NCBI GenBank assembly: GCA_016648135.1
Contig: JADDOH010023172.1
Span: 1 to 64,000, forward strand
Origin: Agrypnia vestita
Taxonomy: Eukaryota > Arthropoda > Insecta > Trichoptera > Phryganeidae
Length of the DNA: 64,000 nucleotides
Direction: 5' to 3'
The position numbers were made by a program, and so were the translations under genes. This document shows positions 33,031 to 45,674 of this stretch, one piece after another. Numbering within the stretch: the stretch's first letter is position 1; each line of letters starts with the position of its first letter. Below the pieces are notes generated by a model. It had not been told where the DNA came from. It saw nothing but the letters and a program-made list of their open reading frames with translations, and ran no database searches.

Positions 33031-33869
33031 TTTGTAATTAAAATTTGTTTTAATTACAATTATTACCTTTTTATTAAGATTCATACTTACGTGGTTTTTC
33101 GACTTATGCTTTGCTTGCTGGTCCCCATTTTTTACTTAGCCTTACTAATTAATCTATAAATAATAAAATATTCCAAATGTAATACACTTATACGACCACG
33201 GCACTCTAATGAAGAAATGGCAAGAATTAGATCGCTTGCTTAGCGTAAGTGAGGCCCCTGATATCGGTAAAGTAAAAATGAAGATAAATATGAGAGAATA
33301 TAAAAATATGTATTTCGAATATTTTTATTGCGCTATTTCGCGACAATTTTTTTTTTTTGTGGTATCCGTTGGATAATCGTATTAAAAATGCTTTTCTGTT
33401 TCCTAGTCTTTAAATGCAGAGAATGTTAAAGCCGGTAGATTAAATGGAAACTCGAGAACCGACCGCATTCGGTTAGTTAACTAGTTAATTGTCGGGTTAC
33501 TCAATTAGTTTCGTCCAACAGATGGATGGTGCGTAAGTTTCTTTTTATCTTGGATTTTACGCTGCTGCATAGTTTACAATTACATATGCTTTTATCTAGA
33601 AATAAATTTATTGATTTTTTATACACTTTAGGTAAACATATTACTTTTAACATTGTTATAAGGAGTAATTTTCTCAATCCGCAAGTTTCGACATAATATT
33701 TGTTCACTCTTTTTTGCACTATAATATTATTTGAATATGTGCTGGTAGTATTCAGAATATTTTGAGTCCGTTCAAGCTTTGCAAGAACACAATACTGGAT
33801 TTTATCCCCAGGGGGACATTATTAATCAACATATATTATAGATCTCATAAAGACGAAGCTATTTTTTAT
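33031..33869. other. Non-coding, nothing recognised
   Basis: AT-rich. The 72-codon minus ORF at 33501-33719 shows no known motif. Confidence 0.55.
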
Positions 33870-33955
33870 ATGGAAAAGTAAGTATGGAAGTCGTTTTGGG
33901 TGTACATAGGGCTTACGACCTGCCGTGCGGCTGGCTTAAGTGATCACTTTACAAG
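33870..33955. mobile_element. Foldback MITE family E, left arm only
   Basis: AAGTATGGAAGTCGTTTTGG, GGGCTTACGAC and GGCTTAAGTGATCACTTTAC match the left arm of the copy at 62.5 kb. The right arm is absent. Confidence 0.6.
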
Positions 33956-34614
33956 TATTATTATTTTTTGCTAGTATTAATTTTACACAAAAAACCCTAT
34001 TTTGTGGTTTTTGGAGAGAAGAGTTAGATGAAACAGTTAAAGAAAATAAAGAGGAAGTTAATTTATAAGATATGTACTAAATGGTAAAATGTAGTTTGAT
34101 TTAATTAGATGCAAGTATCTAATATATAAATTGGTTACAGAAAATGATCAATCATCATCTGACATTCTGCCGCAATTAATATATGTAAACTACAGACTAA
34201 AACTAAAAGACAGTTTTTTGCAATGGCATTTCTCTTCTACATGAGTAATACAACTGAGTAGGAGAGGAGTATCATTATAATGTATTAAATAGTGATTGGT
34301 AGATAAATATATACAAGAAGAAAAAAATATGCGATACTTATAATGCATTTATGTGGGACAACAAAAAAATGTAGAGTTTATTATAAAATATTACAATCAT
34401 CCAAGATGATACAACCGGCCCTAAGACGAATAAGGGCAGGTTGTTTGTTCAGGAAAAAAGGGAGAAAAACATAGATTTTTGCATTCACCAATCAAAACAA
34501 CGTTTTCGTAAAAATCTATATTTTTTGCTTAACTATTACGCTAAGTACTGTTCAAACAACCGACAATACATATTATTTTTTATTATTTTTTAAAATAGAT
34601 AAGACAATACATAA
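33956..34614. other. Non-coding AT-rich
   Basis: Nothing recognised. Confidence 0.6.
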
Positions 34615-34765
34615 TACATGTCGTATCGATATTCTTACTATTTTCAAAAAGCTTAACGCTTGTAGATTGTAATAGAACTGACTTGCCGGTGTCCTGGTAT
34701 GAGGCTCGAACCACCAACCACCAGATCACTAGGCGAGCGTCAGCGTCATGATCATTACATACTCT
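34615..34765 (-). mobile_element. tRNA-derived SINE (minus)
   Basis: On the minus strand: CGCTCGCCTAGTGATCTGG, GGTTCGAGCC (B box), GGACACCGGCAAGTC and AATAGTAAGAATATCG. Same family as 41.2 kb. The 5' end is decayed. Confidence 0.75.
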
Positions 34766-34984
34766 CAGAACAAAAAATTCACACATAACCTATTTTTCAA
34801 CTATTAGTTCACTCACTCCGTTTTAATCGAGCCTGTTTCCAAATTTGCGTACAAAAAGAAAGCATTAGATTATGCGTAAGATAAGTGCTTCCATGATATC
34901 TTACACTGATATGCTGTAATTTTGAAAATAACACGAGACTAACATGGTCCACTTGTAATACGGAAACTATGGTGTTTTATTGTA

Positions 34985-35127
34985 CAGTAACCGGCAAACA
35001 TCTTGAAATTTTACGGCGTAGTGGGGGGAAATTTGCGCATGTACCATTCCACCAAAGAGGCCCAAATTTTGTCTTCTGCGCATTCCCCCACTATGCCAAA
35101 AAATTTCAAGAAGTTTGCTGGCAACTG
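34985..35127. mobile_element. 143-bp TA-inserting MITE (family A), copy 2
   Basis: Starts CAGTAACCGGCAAACATCTT and ends GAAGTTTGCTGGCAACTG, flanked by TA on both sides (34983-34984 and 35128-35129). It is the inverse orientation of copy 1 and has the same length. The CAGT ends plus TA duplication fit a Tc1/mariner-type MITE. Confidence 0.75.
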
Positions 35128-35484
35128 TAACAACAGTTTTATTGTAACATGTTATCAATGCTGAATATTATGCACCGCTCTGTAGAATTCTGAGAAATGG
35201 AAACACGTATAGTTCAGTTGATATATCTAGGCCCGGTTGGGCCACGTGAAGTAAATTTTACTCGAGTAAAATTAATCCGAGTAACTTTTTTTACCATCCG
35301 CCGAGAGTAAACTCGATTTCGGGTTGCTGAAACGTCTTTTTTACCACTGTTAAATCAATAGTAAGGCTAATAGAGTGCCAAGCGGACTTAACCTCAAATA
35401 CCGCATATGTCTATGGAATTTGATTTATTTCAGTTTTTTACCATTGGCAATGTGTACTTTTGCGGTTCAAAACCAGTTGAAACA
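35128..35484. other. Non-coding
   Basis: Nothing recognised apart from a short inverted phrase (AAATTTTACTCGAGTAAAATT) at about 35253-35274. Confidence 0.55.
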
Positions 35485-35528
35485 ATATATATATATATAT
35501 AATATATATATATATATTATATATATAT

Positions 35529-35574
<46 letters not shown>
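35485..35574. repeat. TA microsatellite
   Basis: About 90 bp of nearly pure TA with three interruptions. Forms an artefactual ORF of Ile and Tyr. Confidence 0.95.
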
Positions 35575-35577
<3 letters not shown>

Positions 35578-35579
35578 GT

Positions 35580-35880
35580 GTAGTGTTATATATATTTGTT
35601 CTATTTCTCTTGTTATTTTTTTTCATTATCAAATCACTTTCTTCTTTAGTATCTACTGTTTACATTTTGTATTTCATTTTTTTTATTTACTTCTTAATAC
35701 ATCTTACTACTTTTTACATATTTACTTATGACTTTTTTATGTATATATTGTTTACATTGTTTAATTTTTTTGTATATCTGTATACTTAGTTATGCTCTTT
35801 TTCCTCTAATAATGTAAAAGCCCAAAACATGGCGTACACCACTATTATTATTATATTATTAATAATAATAAATAAATAAC
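35580..35880 (+). mobile_element. T-rich LINE-like 3' end
   Basis: A T-rich UTR-like stretch ends TAATGTAAAAGCCCAAAACA then TGGCGTACACC and (ATT)n/AATAAATAAATA. The terminus matches 21185-21230. No coding sequence. Confidence 0.5.
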
Positions 35881-36399
35881 AATGGTGAATGGACAACACA
35901 TCTTACTTTAATATTGTGTGTATTCGTAATCCTAACTTGTGTTTGAATCATATTCAAATAATGTTAACAAATTACTCCTTACATTTTATAACTGTAATGT
36001 TCGTAGTAGTAACGTAGTAACTTAGTAGTAACATCATTTAAATTAACTAATTAGTCAGCGAACTCTACTAATACACGCTATGAATGCTAAATTATACCTA
36101 AAACATAGTTCAAATTAGGAATAGCTTTAATATATCTAAGTGGCTGTTTAAGTGTTTAACGTTTATTTAGTACTTAACATAGGTAGGTACATACATAACG
36201 TCGGGTTTATGCAAAACCAAACGAGAATAAAACCATTTATTTGATATTTTAAGTAGGTAGGTAATCTTTTTAGGACCTCAAAGTAGATTCCTCGGATATT
36301 TTTCTTTTGAAGTCTAAATAATCTCCCAACATGAATATATCAAGATAAGCTTATTGTCAGTATCCCACCGGAACCCCACGATGTGTTCATTTTTATAAT
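35881..36399. other. Non-coding, TAGGTAGGTA-rich
   Basis: Two GTAGGTAGGTA-like runs (about 36181 and 36254), a feature common in lepidopteran non-coding DNA. Confidence 0.55.
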
Positions 36400-36643
36400 A
36401 GGGGGATTAGAAGCAAAAGCGCCACATTGCATATATGACAAGAATACTGTTTAAAGGTGATTATCTGGCAAAGAGCGTCAGTTTCACAATTGATAACTGA
36501 ATTTGAAAGCATGTTTATGTATTTTGGAAGCATTTTATCAATATACATACTTATTTTTTTGGCATATTCGTATTAAATTAGTTACAAAAACGTTTATCTA
36601 AATTTCGTCTCTTGGATATTGACACTTTTGCTTCTAATCCCCT
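36400..36643. mobile_element. MITE with AGGGGGATTAG inverted ends
   Basis: Left AGGGGGATTAGAAGCAAAAG and right CTTTTGCTTCTAATCCCCT are inverted repeats of about 19 bp, 244 bp apart. No coding capacity. Target duplication not clear. Confidence 0.6.
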
Positions 36644-36659
36644 CAATTATTTACTGTTA

Positions 36660-37110
36660 AATCGATTCTTCGTAACAAGCCCGCAGTGCATTAGCACCTC
36701 TAAAGGCACTATTATTAATATCGCCGGGTCGTAGAACTATCAACAGAGTCGGCAGTAAACACAACGGAGGCTCCGTACCCCGCCATAACCGGAGGCTCCA
36801 AGATGGCCGACCCGCGGCCCGAGCCGCCGTCTCGCTAGGCATTGACCCCTGCGATCGGCGGCGTTGCCGGCTCGCCAGGTAGGTGCCCGCGCACATGTGT
36901 GGCGAGGGTTTCTACCGGCGCAGGCGCGGCAACGCCGCCGCGGAGCGCTGCGCGCGCACCCGCGCAGGGCGCCAACGGTTTTTAGAGCCTGCCCCGCCAG
37001 GATGCTCGCAACCGTCAATTATTCAAATGGCGGTTATTCCATCATTGAGGAGATTCGGCGGAACGCGCTTTCGGCCGCTTCGGGTATTGATTTGATTGAT
37101 CAGATCGTTA
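36660..37110 (+). promoter_or_regulatory. CpG island, possible alternative first exon
   Basis: About 300 bp (36770-37010) is as GC- and CpG-rich as the island at 2.1 kb. A donor-like GCCAG|GTAGGT lies at 36878/36879. Upstream of it an ATG at 36803 opens only 11 codons (MADPRPEPPSR) before TAG, so a spliced exon here would be untranslated leader. Several 70-99 codon ORFs on both strands follow from the composition. Function inferred. Confidence 0.4.
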
Positions 37111-37767
37111 TACAGACGTCAGTATCTATGTGTGTAATTACTACATTAAACTTACCCACTTAAACTACCGTGCGTGCTTAGATATATTATACCTACACAG
37201 GGATCGTTCGATAATTTTGTTTTTCTAGTACACACATACTCGCATATTTTTTTGAGTGTCATTAACAACAAAAAAGTGATAAATAACTCTAGAGTAAGTA
37301 GGTACTTGGACTACATGTAAAACTATTGGTTTTTTGAACATTTGATATGAGATTGTAATGTCTCGATTTTATTACAAACAAGCAATTCATAAAAAAAATT
37401 GAAGACACGCTTTTATAAGTTTGTCTCTGATTACAAGAATCATTTTGTTTAATAAACGAACTAGAATGTTGGTTAGATGAATAATTAATTACTGGAATTT
37501 TAGCGATTGATGACAAAAATTACATTCGTTAGACTAAATAATTTTTCTATGATAAATAACTAAATTACAAGTGAAACTAAACTCAATTTCACAATCTATT
37601 TACGAGACACGTACAGAGATGTTGAAAAATATAAGCAATAGTTATATCAAATCCCCAATTAAGAAGAACGCATTAAAATAGAAATAATTTTTAGAAATAG
37701 AGATTTTTAGGGATAGGTACACACAAAAACAACTTGTTAAAAATATAATTGCCTATATTTTATAATG
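37111..37767. other. Non-coding AT-rich
   Basis: Nothing recognised. Confidence 0.6.
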
Positions 37768-37850
37768 TTTAGTTTGTAATTTACCTTGAAGTAGGAACGA
37801 TGGTTCCCAAACCGGTAGTTGTTACCAACAACATAGTGGTTTAAACTAAG
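37768..37850 (+). ncRNA. Hammerhead-ribozyme-like motif, core mutated
   Basis: Helix I TTAGTTT (37769-37775) pairs with AAACTAA (37843-37849). Helix II GGAAC (37794-37798) pairs with GTTCC (37803-37807). A helix-III-like hairpin is GTTGTT (37818-37823) with AACAAC (37827-37832). TA|GTGGTTT follows. The core is damaged: CTTGAAG replaces CTGATGA and CAAA replaces GAAA. Folding is preserved, catalysis probably not. Confidence 0.5.
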
Positions 37851-37979
37851 TGAATTTTTGTGAACTCGACTATAACGTCAAAATACAGTTGTCTGTGTTT
37901 TTATTTCATTCTTTTCTCCAAATAATATATTAAAAGTAGGTATATTTATAAAAAATCGTGTTGAAAATAATTGAGTTGA

Positions 37980-38560
37980 AGTTAACCATAATTTAAAGCC
38001 CACGTTTTGCGTTCGTCTTCTTGCGAGGGCCAATTATCCGCACGTCCGTTCTCGGGAGCTGGGGCCACGGGCCTATCCGCGAGGAGCGGCCTCCTCCCGA
38101 AGAGCAGCGCGACCTGGCGACAAAACAAGTCACCTTTGTTTCCCGCTAATGAAGCCATTCCGCATCCGGCCACGGACTTGGTATTTCGTGAGAAAACCCG
38201 CCGATACTCGCAGAATCGCCGGATTAACGAAACTTTCTGGTAGTGTACAAATTGCTGCACACCCGATTCACACGCTTCGAAAAAATATCATTCTCACACG
38301 TGACGCAACGCGCCGCTCGCTTATCCGTTTATTTCGCACGTTATTGGGGCATACGTATTCGGTGGGACTCTGCAGGAGTCAGCGCGAGAAAACTGACGAT
38401 ATTCGACGGCAATAAATAAATAGATTTGCCGGGATGGAGCCGTGTCCCGATGTTCTCCGCGTATTCCGCAGAAGTACCGCGTAAAAGCGAATCGTAAGGA
38501 CCCCGACTTCGATCGCAGAAAAAATACTTTATGTCGGGTGCCATCGCACACGGCTCATTT
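37980..38560. other. GC-rich island, candidate conserved intronic element
   Basis: High GC, mainly 38000-38130 and 38260-38540, with overlapping ORFs on both strands (76-136 codons). The longest (+, 38442-38852) starts MSRCSPRIPQKYRV and runs into AT-rich sequence with a hydrophobic end. No domain recognised. Confidence 0.4.
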
Positions 38561-39164
38561 GGTGGAAAACACGTTCGAGACATTTGTACAAAACATCTTG
38601 AAAAGGAAACAAAACAAGAATACCAAATTACTACATGACAAGATTACACACTACCCCCATCATTTGAGAGAAAAACTTACCAGCATGTACAAAATAATGA
38701 ATAAACGTATCGAGGCACTCACTGCCTTCCCTGCTACGCGACTCTTCATTTTCTGGGTGAGCGCCGGCTGTTTGCAGGTAGTAATTTCCATCGTCTGTAG
38801 AATTATTTTCACATTTGCCGAAATAACTATAATACTTTTCTGTTTATATTAAGGCCAGTTCGCACATTCATTACACCACTTTGGTTGGAAAATAGACCAA
38901 TTATCCAAATAAGATTGTTACAACTGGAGCTCAGATAATCCATTGTTATAATGAGTATCTTTTAACGCTTTATTTCATAACTATTCTTTATTTATAATAT
39001 AATGCCTTTTTTTTCATTTTAATCATGTTTTACTCATTTTGTGAAATATAACATCAATAACAAAGCCGTCATTTTTATCTCTTGGAAATTTCGTGGGTTT
39101 TGACATCACTGTTTTTGAATGCCCGATTTAACCACTCTTCGTCATATTTTACTTAGTTACTTAC
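38561..39164. other. Non-coding
   Basis: Nothing recognised. A donor-like CTGG|GTGAGC at about 38756 has no supporting frame evidence. Confidence 0.5.
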
Positions 39165-39400
39165 CATCAACCCGTTTCTCCGCGGGAGTAGGCAGAGAGG
39201 CTAGAGCGTCAGACACACAACGATCGCCTCATCCTTATTCGCATACAAGCTCGACGATTATTGAGACTCCTAACAGGACCATTCCCTAGTATCTGATTGA
39301 TTTGGTCTTCTCTGTCTGGTGCCGTCATCACCTGCATCATATATTTATCTTACCATTTCCTCATTCATTCGCCCATTTATTTCCTAACATCTTCATTTTT
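39165..39400 (-). mobile_element. RTE-like LINE 3' end (minus)
   Basis: The plus strand shows CATCAACCCGTTTCTCCGCG and GGAGTAGGCAGAGAGG, the inverse of the RTE 3' terminus. CATTTCCTCATTCATTCGCC lies at the distal side. Coding potential is destroyed by changes. Confidence 0.6.
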
Positions 39401-41172
39401 TATTCTATCATAAAATAAATGGATTTGTTACACGTATGTCAAAGTGTTTTCATCTCCACCTCTATGCTTTTACGTATAAGATTAATACATTATTCGAAGT
39501 ACATGCAGGTCATCTATGTATTATTGAAATAAATAAAGTGTTTTAAAATCTTTTCGTGGTTCTCAACAGTCTGAAACAAAAATCAAGAGACATCCTTCTG
39601 CGTACAAGAAATAATCGTGGAAATATTGCTTGTAAACATCATCCAATTAGTTATAAAACAAAATAAAACGCGTATAATTTATTCTAAATGAAAAACAAGC
39701 GTTGTGTTCGTTCCCACAAGACAGTGGGAAGTAACGTCTTAACCCTCTGCTGCCGAGCCACCAGACCGTGCCGCCGTGTGGGGACCGAACCGTCTTCCAC
39801 CTACAATTTGATTGTTGGCCGCACAATTGGCGTGGTTATAGACCATGAAATTGTTTCTTTTATGTAATCAATTTGGTCGATCGATTTTCCGGATTTCGTG
39901 ACAGGTGTTTCGTGGTCCTGGAAGGCGATTGATGATCACGCAGGAGGATTTGCAATTCGTCCATTGTTAGCTAGTGGTCTAGCTATTATGGACAATAAAA
40001 TTCGTGGGGATAATATAGCGGTGTAATGAATGTAATTTGACGCTAATCGATTCGCGCCGAAAGGTAATAAACGTTAGGAAAATCATTTTACTTTTCAAAT
40101 GTGTATTGTGTCGGTGTAATATTTCGTCACTTCCTAATGCGCCATTGAATTTCGTCAAGTAACAAAGGTTACAGTTAAAAAACATGAGTACATTTGTTAA
40201 ATACTACTTCATAGTCAAGTACCGGAGCAAGAACTAAACAGGTTACTCAAACGCCAACATAAAGTACAATGGGAAAAAACAACATTATCTTATTTATAAA
40301 AAAAAGTAACTGTTATTTGATAAATATTTAATGATCATTTTTTTGAACGAATCTATCCTATTTCTTCTAAAAAACTTAACGACTTACGGTTTAAACACAA
40401 GTCAATATACGCAGAAGTCTGACATTTTTTCTACGCGGTTTTCTTTTTTATATTCAATTATATGTATTTAAATATTTTTGAAAAAAGGCGACGTTATTTA
40501 TGATGAATTTTAAATGCACTTTTATAAGTAATATTTTTGTTTCACTTTTCTAAACATTTTCTTCTGCCTGTACGTAGTATTTCCAACTAACACCGCATAA
40601 TTATACGAACGATTTTTCATAATGGACGTCACATACACACGTTAATTCTGCAATTTAAGCCAACATATACCTGGGCTATAATAGCAAAATGGCTGCCATA
40701 TAAGTTTACCGATATTATTATATTTTACGGCCACTTTCTACTTTACTTTTACACACTTATGGCTACGATGGTGTAGACGAGACATATATGTGTGCGTATG
40801 TGCTTACGTCAACAATTTACTCTTGCCTTTTTTGTTCATCAACTTTATAGGGGAGAAACTTTGACATTGAACGATGGATGTGATCAACGAGTTGAGTTTA
40901 TCGTTTCATTTCTGCGTAAATTTTCTAGGATTGATATTAAATTCGACCTATAGGATAACAATTTTTTGTATAAACTTGGATATGTTTTTTTATTATCAAT
41001 ATGTTTTGAGTCATGTGCCTTATCTATTTTCTTCAAAAACAACACCTATCCGATGACACATCACATTAACTACCCACAAATTATGTTGATCTTTTTCTTT
41101 TTGAATATTTGAGAAAGTAATTTAGGTGGTATTAAAAATATTCTTAATGCAGTGTCGCATTTCACTGATACA
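39401..41172. other. Unique non-coding DNA
   Basis: A GC-balanced patch at 39710-39800 could be a decayed tRNA-like element on the minus strand but has no clear A and B boxes. Otherwise nothing recognised. Confidence 0.5.
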
Positions 41173-41353
41173 TTTTTTTAAATAGAGATACGAACACGGA
41201 ATGTGAATGCGAGTCGTATCAGTATTCTTACTATTCTCAAAATAAGCCAAAAGCCTGTGCTATGAAAATAGAACTAACTTGCTGTGTCCTGGAATGGGGC
41301 TCGAACCACCAGATCACTAGGCGAGCATCATGTCCACTACACCAACAAGCTAC
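41173..41353 (-). mobile_element. tRNA-derived SINE, best copy (minus)
   Basis: On the minus strand: AGTAGCTTGTTGGTGTAGTG (A-box region), GGTTCGAGCCC (B box), then AGCAAGTTAGTTCTATTTTC, CTTATTTTGAGAATAGTAAG, ATTCCGTGTTCGTATCTCTA and an A-run (T-run at 41173-41179). About 180 bp, full length for the family. Confidence 0.85.
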
Positions 41354-41823
41354 TGTTCATTTCAACAGATACACCGTTTCTTTCATCGCATCGGTGAGAA
41401 GCTCTCCTAGTACGCTCTTTGTTTCTCATTTTATTTATTTAACACAAGCTTGACTTTTTATATTGATGTAACATGTATTCTATTATTTATCATTATTTTT
41501 GAAAATGTGTTTTATGCCAATTATAATATTGCAAATACGCTTTGAGAAGCTTTTTTTGCCTTGCAAATAATGCAAATATTGCAAATAGCATTTACGTTAA
41601 GCTAAAATTAAATTTTGCTATTTGTAATAGTTACTAACGTATTAACAATAAAACCTGTAAAATCATAAAAGTGATTAAATTATTCTATTGCTAATCAATC
41701 AGGTTATAAATAAATATGCACCTCATATGTAGGTACTTGAATATAATTTGACGAATTTAGATAATTTCTTCATTGACATCGAAATAACTTTGTGGTAACA
41801 TTATTTATACTAATAAAAAGAAA
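41354..41823. other. Non-coding AT-rich
   Basis: Contains short TTGCAAATA-type repetition at 41525-41600. Nothing else recognised. Confidence 0.55.
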
Positions 41824-41903
41824 ACGCTGTATAAAACCACTATTGATTAAATTTTCAACACATTTCGGGGCAATATTTGTGTCCCTTCGTCAGGATACAG
41901 CGT
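41824..41903 (-). ncRNA. Hammerhead-ribozyme-like RNA, best-formed helix I
   Basis: Read on the minus strand: helix I ACGCTGTAT pairs perfectly over 9 bp with ATACAGCGT (plus 41895-41903 with 41824-41832). CTGACGA (plus 41887-41893), helix II with GGG/CCC closing pairs (within plus 41867-41886), GAAA (plus 41863-41866), a weak helix III (TTGA/TCAA) and TA|GTGG follow in order. Core residues are intact. It lies at a Penelope-like terminal repeat; a sister copy is at 45.4 kb. Helix III is the doubtful part. Confidence 0.65.
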
Positions 41904-43539
<1,636 letters not shown>

Positions 43540-43800
43540 CTTGTAGAGGGTAGGCAGACAGGATAGAGCGCCACTCGTCTTACCTCATATCCACAATTAT
43601 ATATCTTCTCACGCATGCGCACTGATTGTTGAAACTTGTAACATAACCATATTCCATTATTGTGGTTAATCTAATCGTACTAAATCTTCCGCAGACATCT
43701 TCCATATCTAAAGGCATTAACACTAGCTCATGGTTCATTTTTATCTTTCTATCCTCATTCATTCATTCCATGCGACCAAACCATTTTTCTCTCCTAATTT
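43540..43800 (-). mobile_element. RTE-like LINE 3' end (minus)
   Basis: GAGGGTAGGCAGACAGGATA, GAGCGCCACTCGTCTTACC and the distal CATTCCATGCGACCAAACCA (inverse of the FGHV-region codons) mark an inverted copy of the RTE-like family. Confidence 0.6.
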
Positions 43801-43877
43801 GTTAACTATTTACTCTACCATAAATGAATTAACCTCATTTTTTACGCTTCAATAGACCTAGAAGCTGAATTACCCAA

Positions 43878-44090
43878 AACCACTACACTGGTATTTAAAT
43901 TTCACTACACACCTCAACCATAGTAATATTCACACACTAACACCTTCCCAAAATATTCATGTGTGTGTGTGAATAATAAATACTATGGTTATAGTTTTAT
44001 TTACATGCTACTGTAGTGGTTATACTGATGAAGAGAGGGGTACGTCTCGAAAGCGGTAGACTAAAAATCTCCGTAAACTAGCATAACTAA
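43878..44090. mobile_element. Penelope-like palindromic repeat, diverged copy
   Basis: AACCACTACACTGG at the left and ACTGTAGTGGTTA at the right, with inner ACCATAGTA/TACTATGGT and CACACA/TGTGTG pairs, mirror the palindrome at 8.2 kb. The right arm carries a hammerhead motif; the left arm has lost most of it. Confidence 0.55.
44005..44084 (+). ncRNA. Hammerhead-ribozyme-like motif with intact core
   Basis: Helix I ATGCTA (44005-44010) pairs with TAGCAT (44079-44084). CTGATGA lies at 44025-44031 and GAAA at 44049-44052. Helix II is weakened to GAGA/TCTC by a G-G mismatch. Helix III CGG..AGA pairs with TCTCCG before TA|. It differs from the 8.3-kb sequence yet retains pairing in helices I and III. 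Confidence 0.6.
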
Positions 44091-44339
44091 CATTTTGTTA
44101 AAATGCCTAACCATACAGTTATGCTTTAAAAATTACAAATATTAATAAAATGAATCGAAACAATCTAACAATAACAGTAATATACTCAGGGCCCTAATAA
44201 ATTGATTCTCTCGATTACTTGCATTTCTGGTTAAATATCTCGACGTTGCAAATTAGAACATGATGAGCTTGTTAATGGAATTGCTCATGTTGACTTTCTC
44301 ATTTGTAATTACACCGTTTTATTACTAACTCACTAGCAG

Positions 44340-44500
44340 CTGTCACTTAAAATTGACAATTTACGCTGAAGCAAGAATTCTTAAACCTTTTAGAGCTACG
44401 AGTAAAATAAAAGTGATTTGTACATTTAATATAAATCAAATAAAATAATTTATAGTAAACAACAACTCGCACAAATGGCTCAACTTTGATGAAACTGAGG
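44340..44500. repeat. Dispersed repeat shared with 9200-9470
   Basis: CACTTAAAATTGACAATTTA and AAGAATTCTTAAACCTTTTA match the region at 9.3-9.45 kb in inverse orientation. Family unknown. Confidence 0.55.
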
Positions 44501-44514
44501 AATTGAGACTGTTC

Positions 44515-44720
44515 CTCCAGTTTTCCGGACACATCGCCCGCTGAAAAGATGATAGATATCCTGGGGAAACCGGAGAGGACGAATACCAGAAAGAAAAAGG
44601 CAGATCTCCAACACGAGGCACTGGCGAGACCAGAGACGCCACTTCTGTTCTGCTATCTGAACTATGAACCAAACCAACCACAGAAGAAGAGATTACATAC
44701 AATCTAAGAGCCTTAAATAA
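44515..44720 (+). mobile_element. RTE-like LINE C-terminal fragment
   Basis: Reads LQFSGHIAR and, after a frame change, KGRSPTRGTG and TRDAT, with a GAAGAAGA tail near 44685. Matches the family at 1.7 and 32.8 kb. Confidence 0.65.
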
Positions 44721-45426
44721 TTTAATAATCAGCAGAATACACAGTTTAATTAAATGCATATTATAAAGCTATTTGAAAGCTTATTACATCGTAGGTATCT
44801 AGTAGGTCTACACTAGTCCGAAGAAGAAGAAATTATATAAAATCTAAGAGCATTAAATATTTTAATGAGCAAAATAAATGTTACAGTTTAATGAAATGTA
44901 TATTACAATGGTATTTGAGAGGTCCAACTTCGTAGATATCTAGTAGGACTACACTAGGATCTAACATTGGACTTAAAGGCTACAAAAATAAAACCCAACT
45001 CAGCTGCTTTCGTATGCCTCAACTGCCTTCATAAACTCAAGTGCTGCATCTTCATCGTTTAATGTAGATGGAAGGAGACCGACAATATTTTTTATTACGT
45101 ACTTACCTTAATTAAATTGCAAAACTTGTTAAAAATACATTAAGAGTATAATCATGTGCAAACCTTGACTTTGCAAGTTTTGAAAGTTCTTCAGCTCGCG
45201 GTTTTACGAAGGCACTTTCTTCTTACTTTCTTGTACTTAGAAATGATATATCTTTCTAGTCGTCTTCTACATTAATAAATAATAAAGTGTTAATAATAGC
45301 AAATTAAATATTATTAATAACTAAATCTTTTTTGAAAATATTTGAGTACCTTTTAAAATTGTTTTCCCATTAGTTCTTTATTTATTATTCAACTCGCATT
45401 ATGTTAATGTTTTTATTTTTATTTCA
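44721..45426. other. Non-coding with partial internal duplication
   Basis: AGAAGAAATTATATAAAATC and the following 80 bp (44823-44955) repeat the preceding 44680-44820 segment imperfectly, including CGTAG(G/A)TATCTAGTAGG(T/A)CTACACTAG twice. A local tandem duplication of about 140 bp. Confidence 0.55.
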
Positions 45427-45496
45427 CTGTATCCCGATTAAGGCACCATTGGTCCCGAAATGTGTTGACAATTCGATAAAAAGTGGTTTTGTACAG
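45427..45496 (+). ncRNA. Hammerhead-ribozyme-like motif, decayed
   Basis: Helix I CTGTAT (45427-45432) pairs with GTACAG (45491-45496). The core CCGATTA differs from CTGATGA at two positions. Helix II is GGCACC, loop ATT, GGTCCC; GAAA is at 45457-45460. AAGTGGTTTT follows. Sister to the 41.8-kb copy. Confidence 0.5.
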
Positions 45497-45674
45497 AGTG
45501 TTTGTTATCTTTTTACTATAATATAAAAAATAATACTATATTTTACGATAGCCGACAAGTGCATAATATTCACGCTCTACGTGATCAAATCACATCTTCT
45601 TTATTTTAAATATAACTGACCAAATAGCTTGGCGACTCACAGATTAGAAGCCCGTGTGTTAAAGCTAAGCAGTG

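Noticed and set aside
38442..38852. 136-codon + strand ORF as a protein-coding gene
   Set aside because: No domain, no splice framing, half of it lies in AT-rich DNA, and overlapping ORFs exist on the other strand of the same GC island.
39710..39800. tRNA-like or SINE sequence on the minus strand
   Set aside because: No clear A box or B box, and no match to the SINE family in this window.
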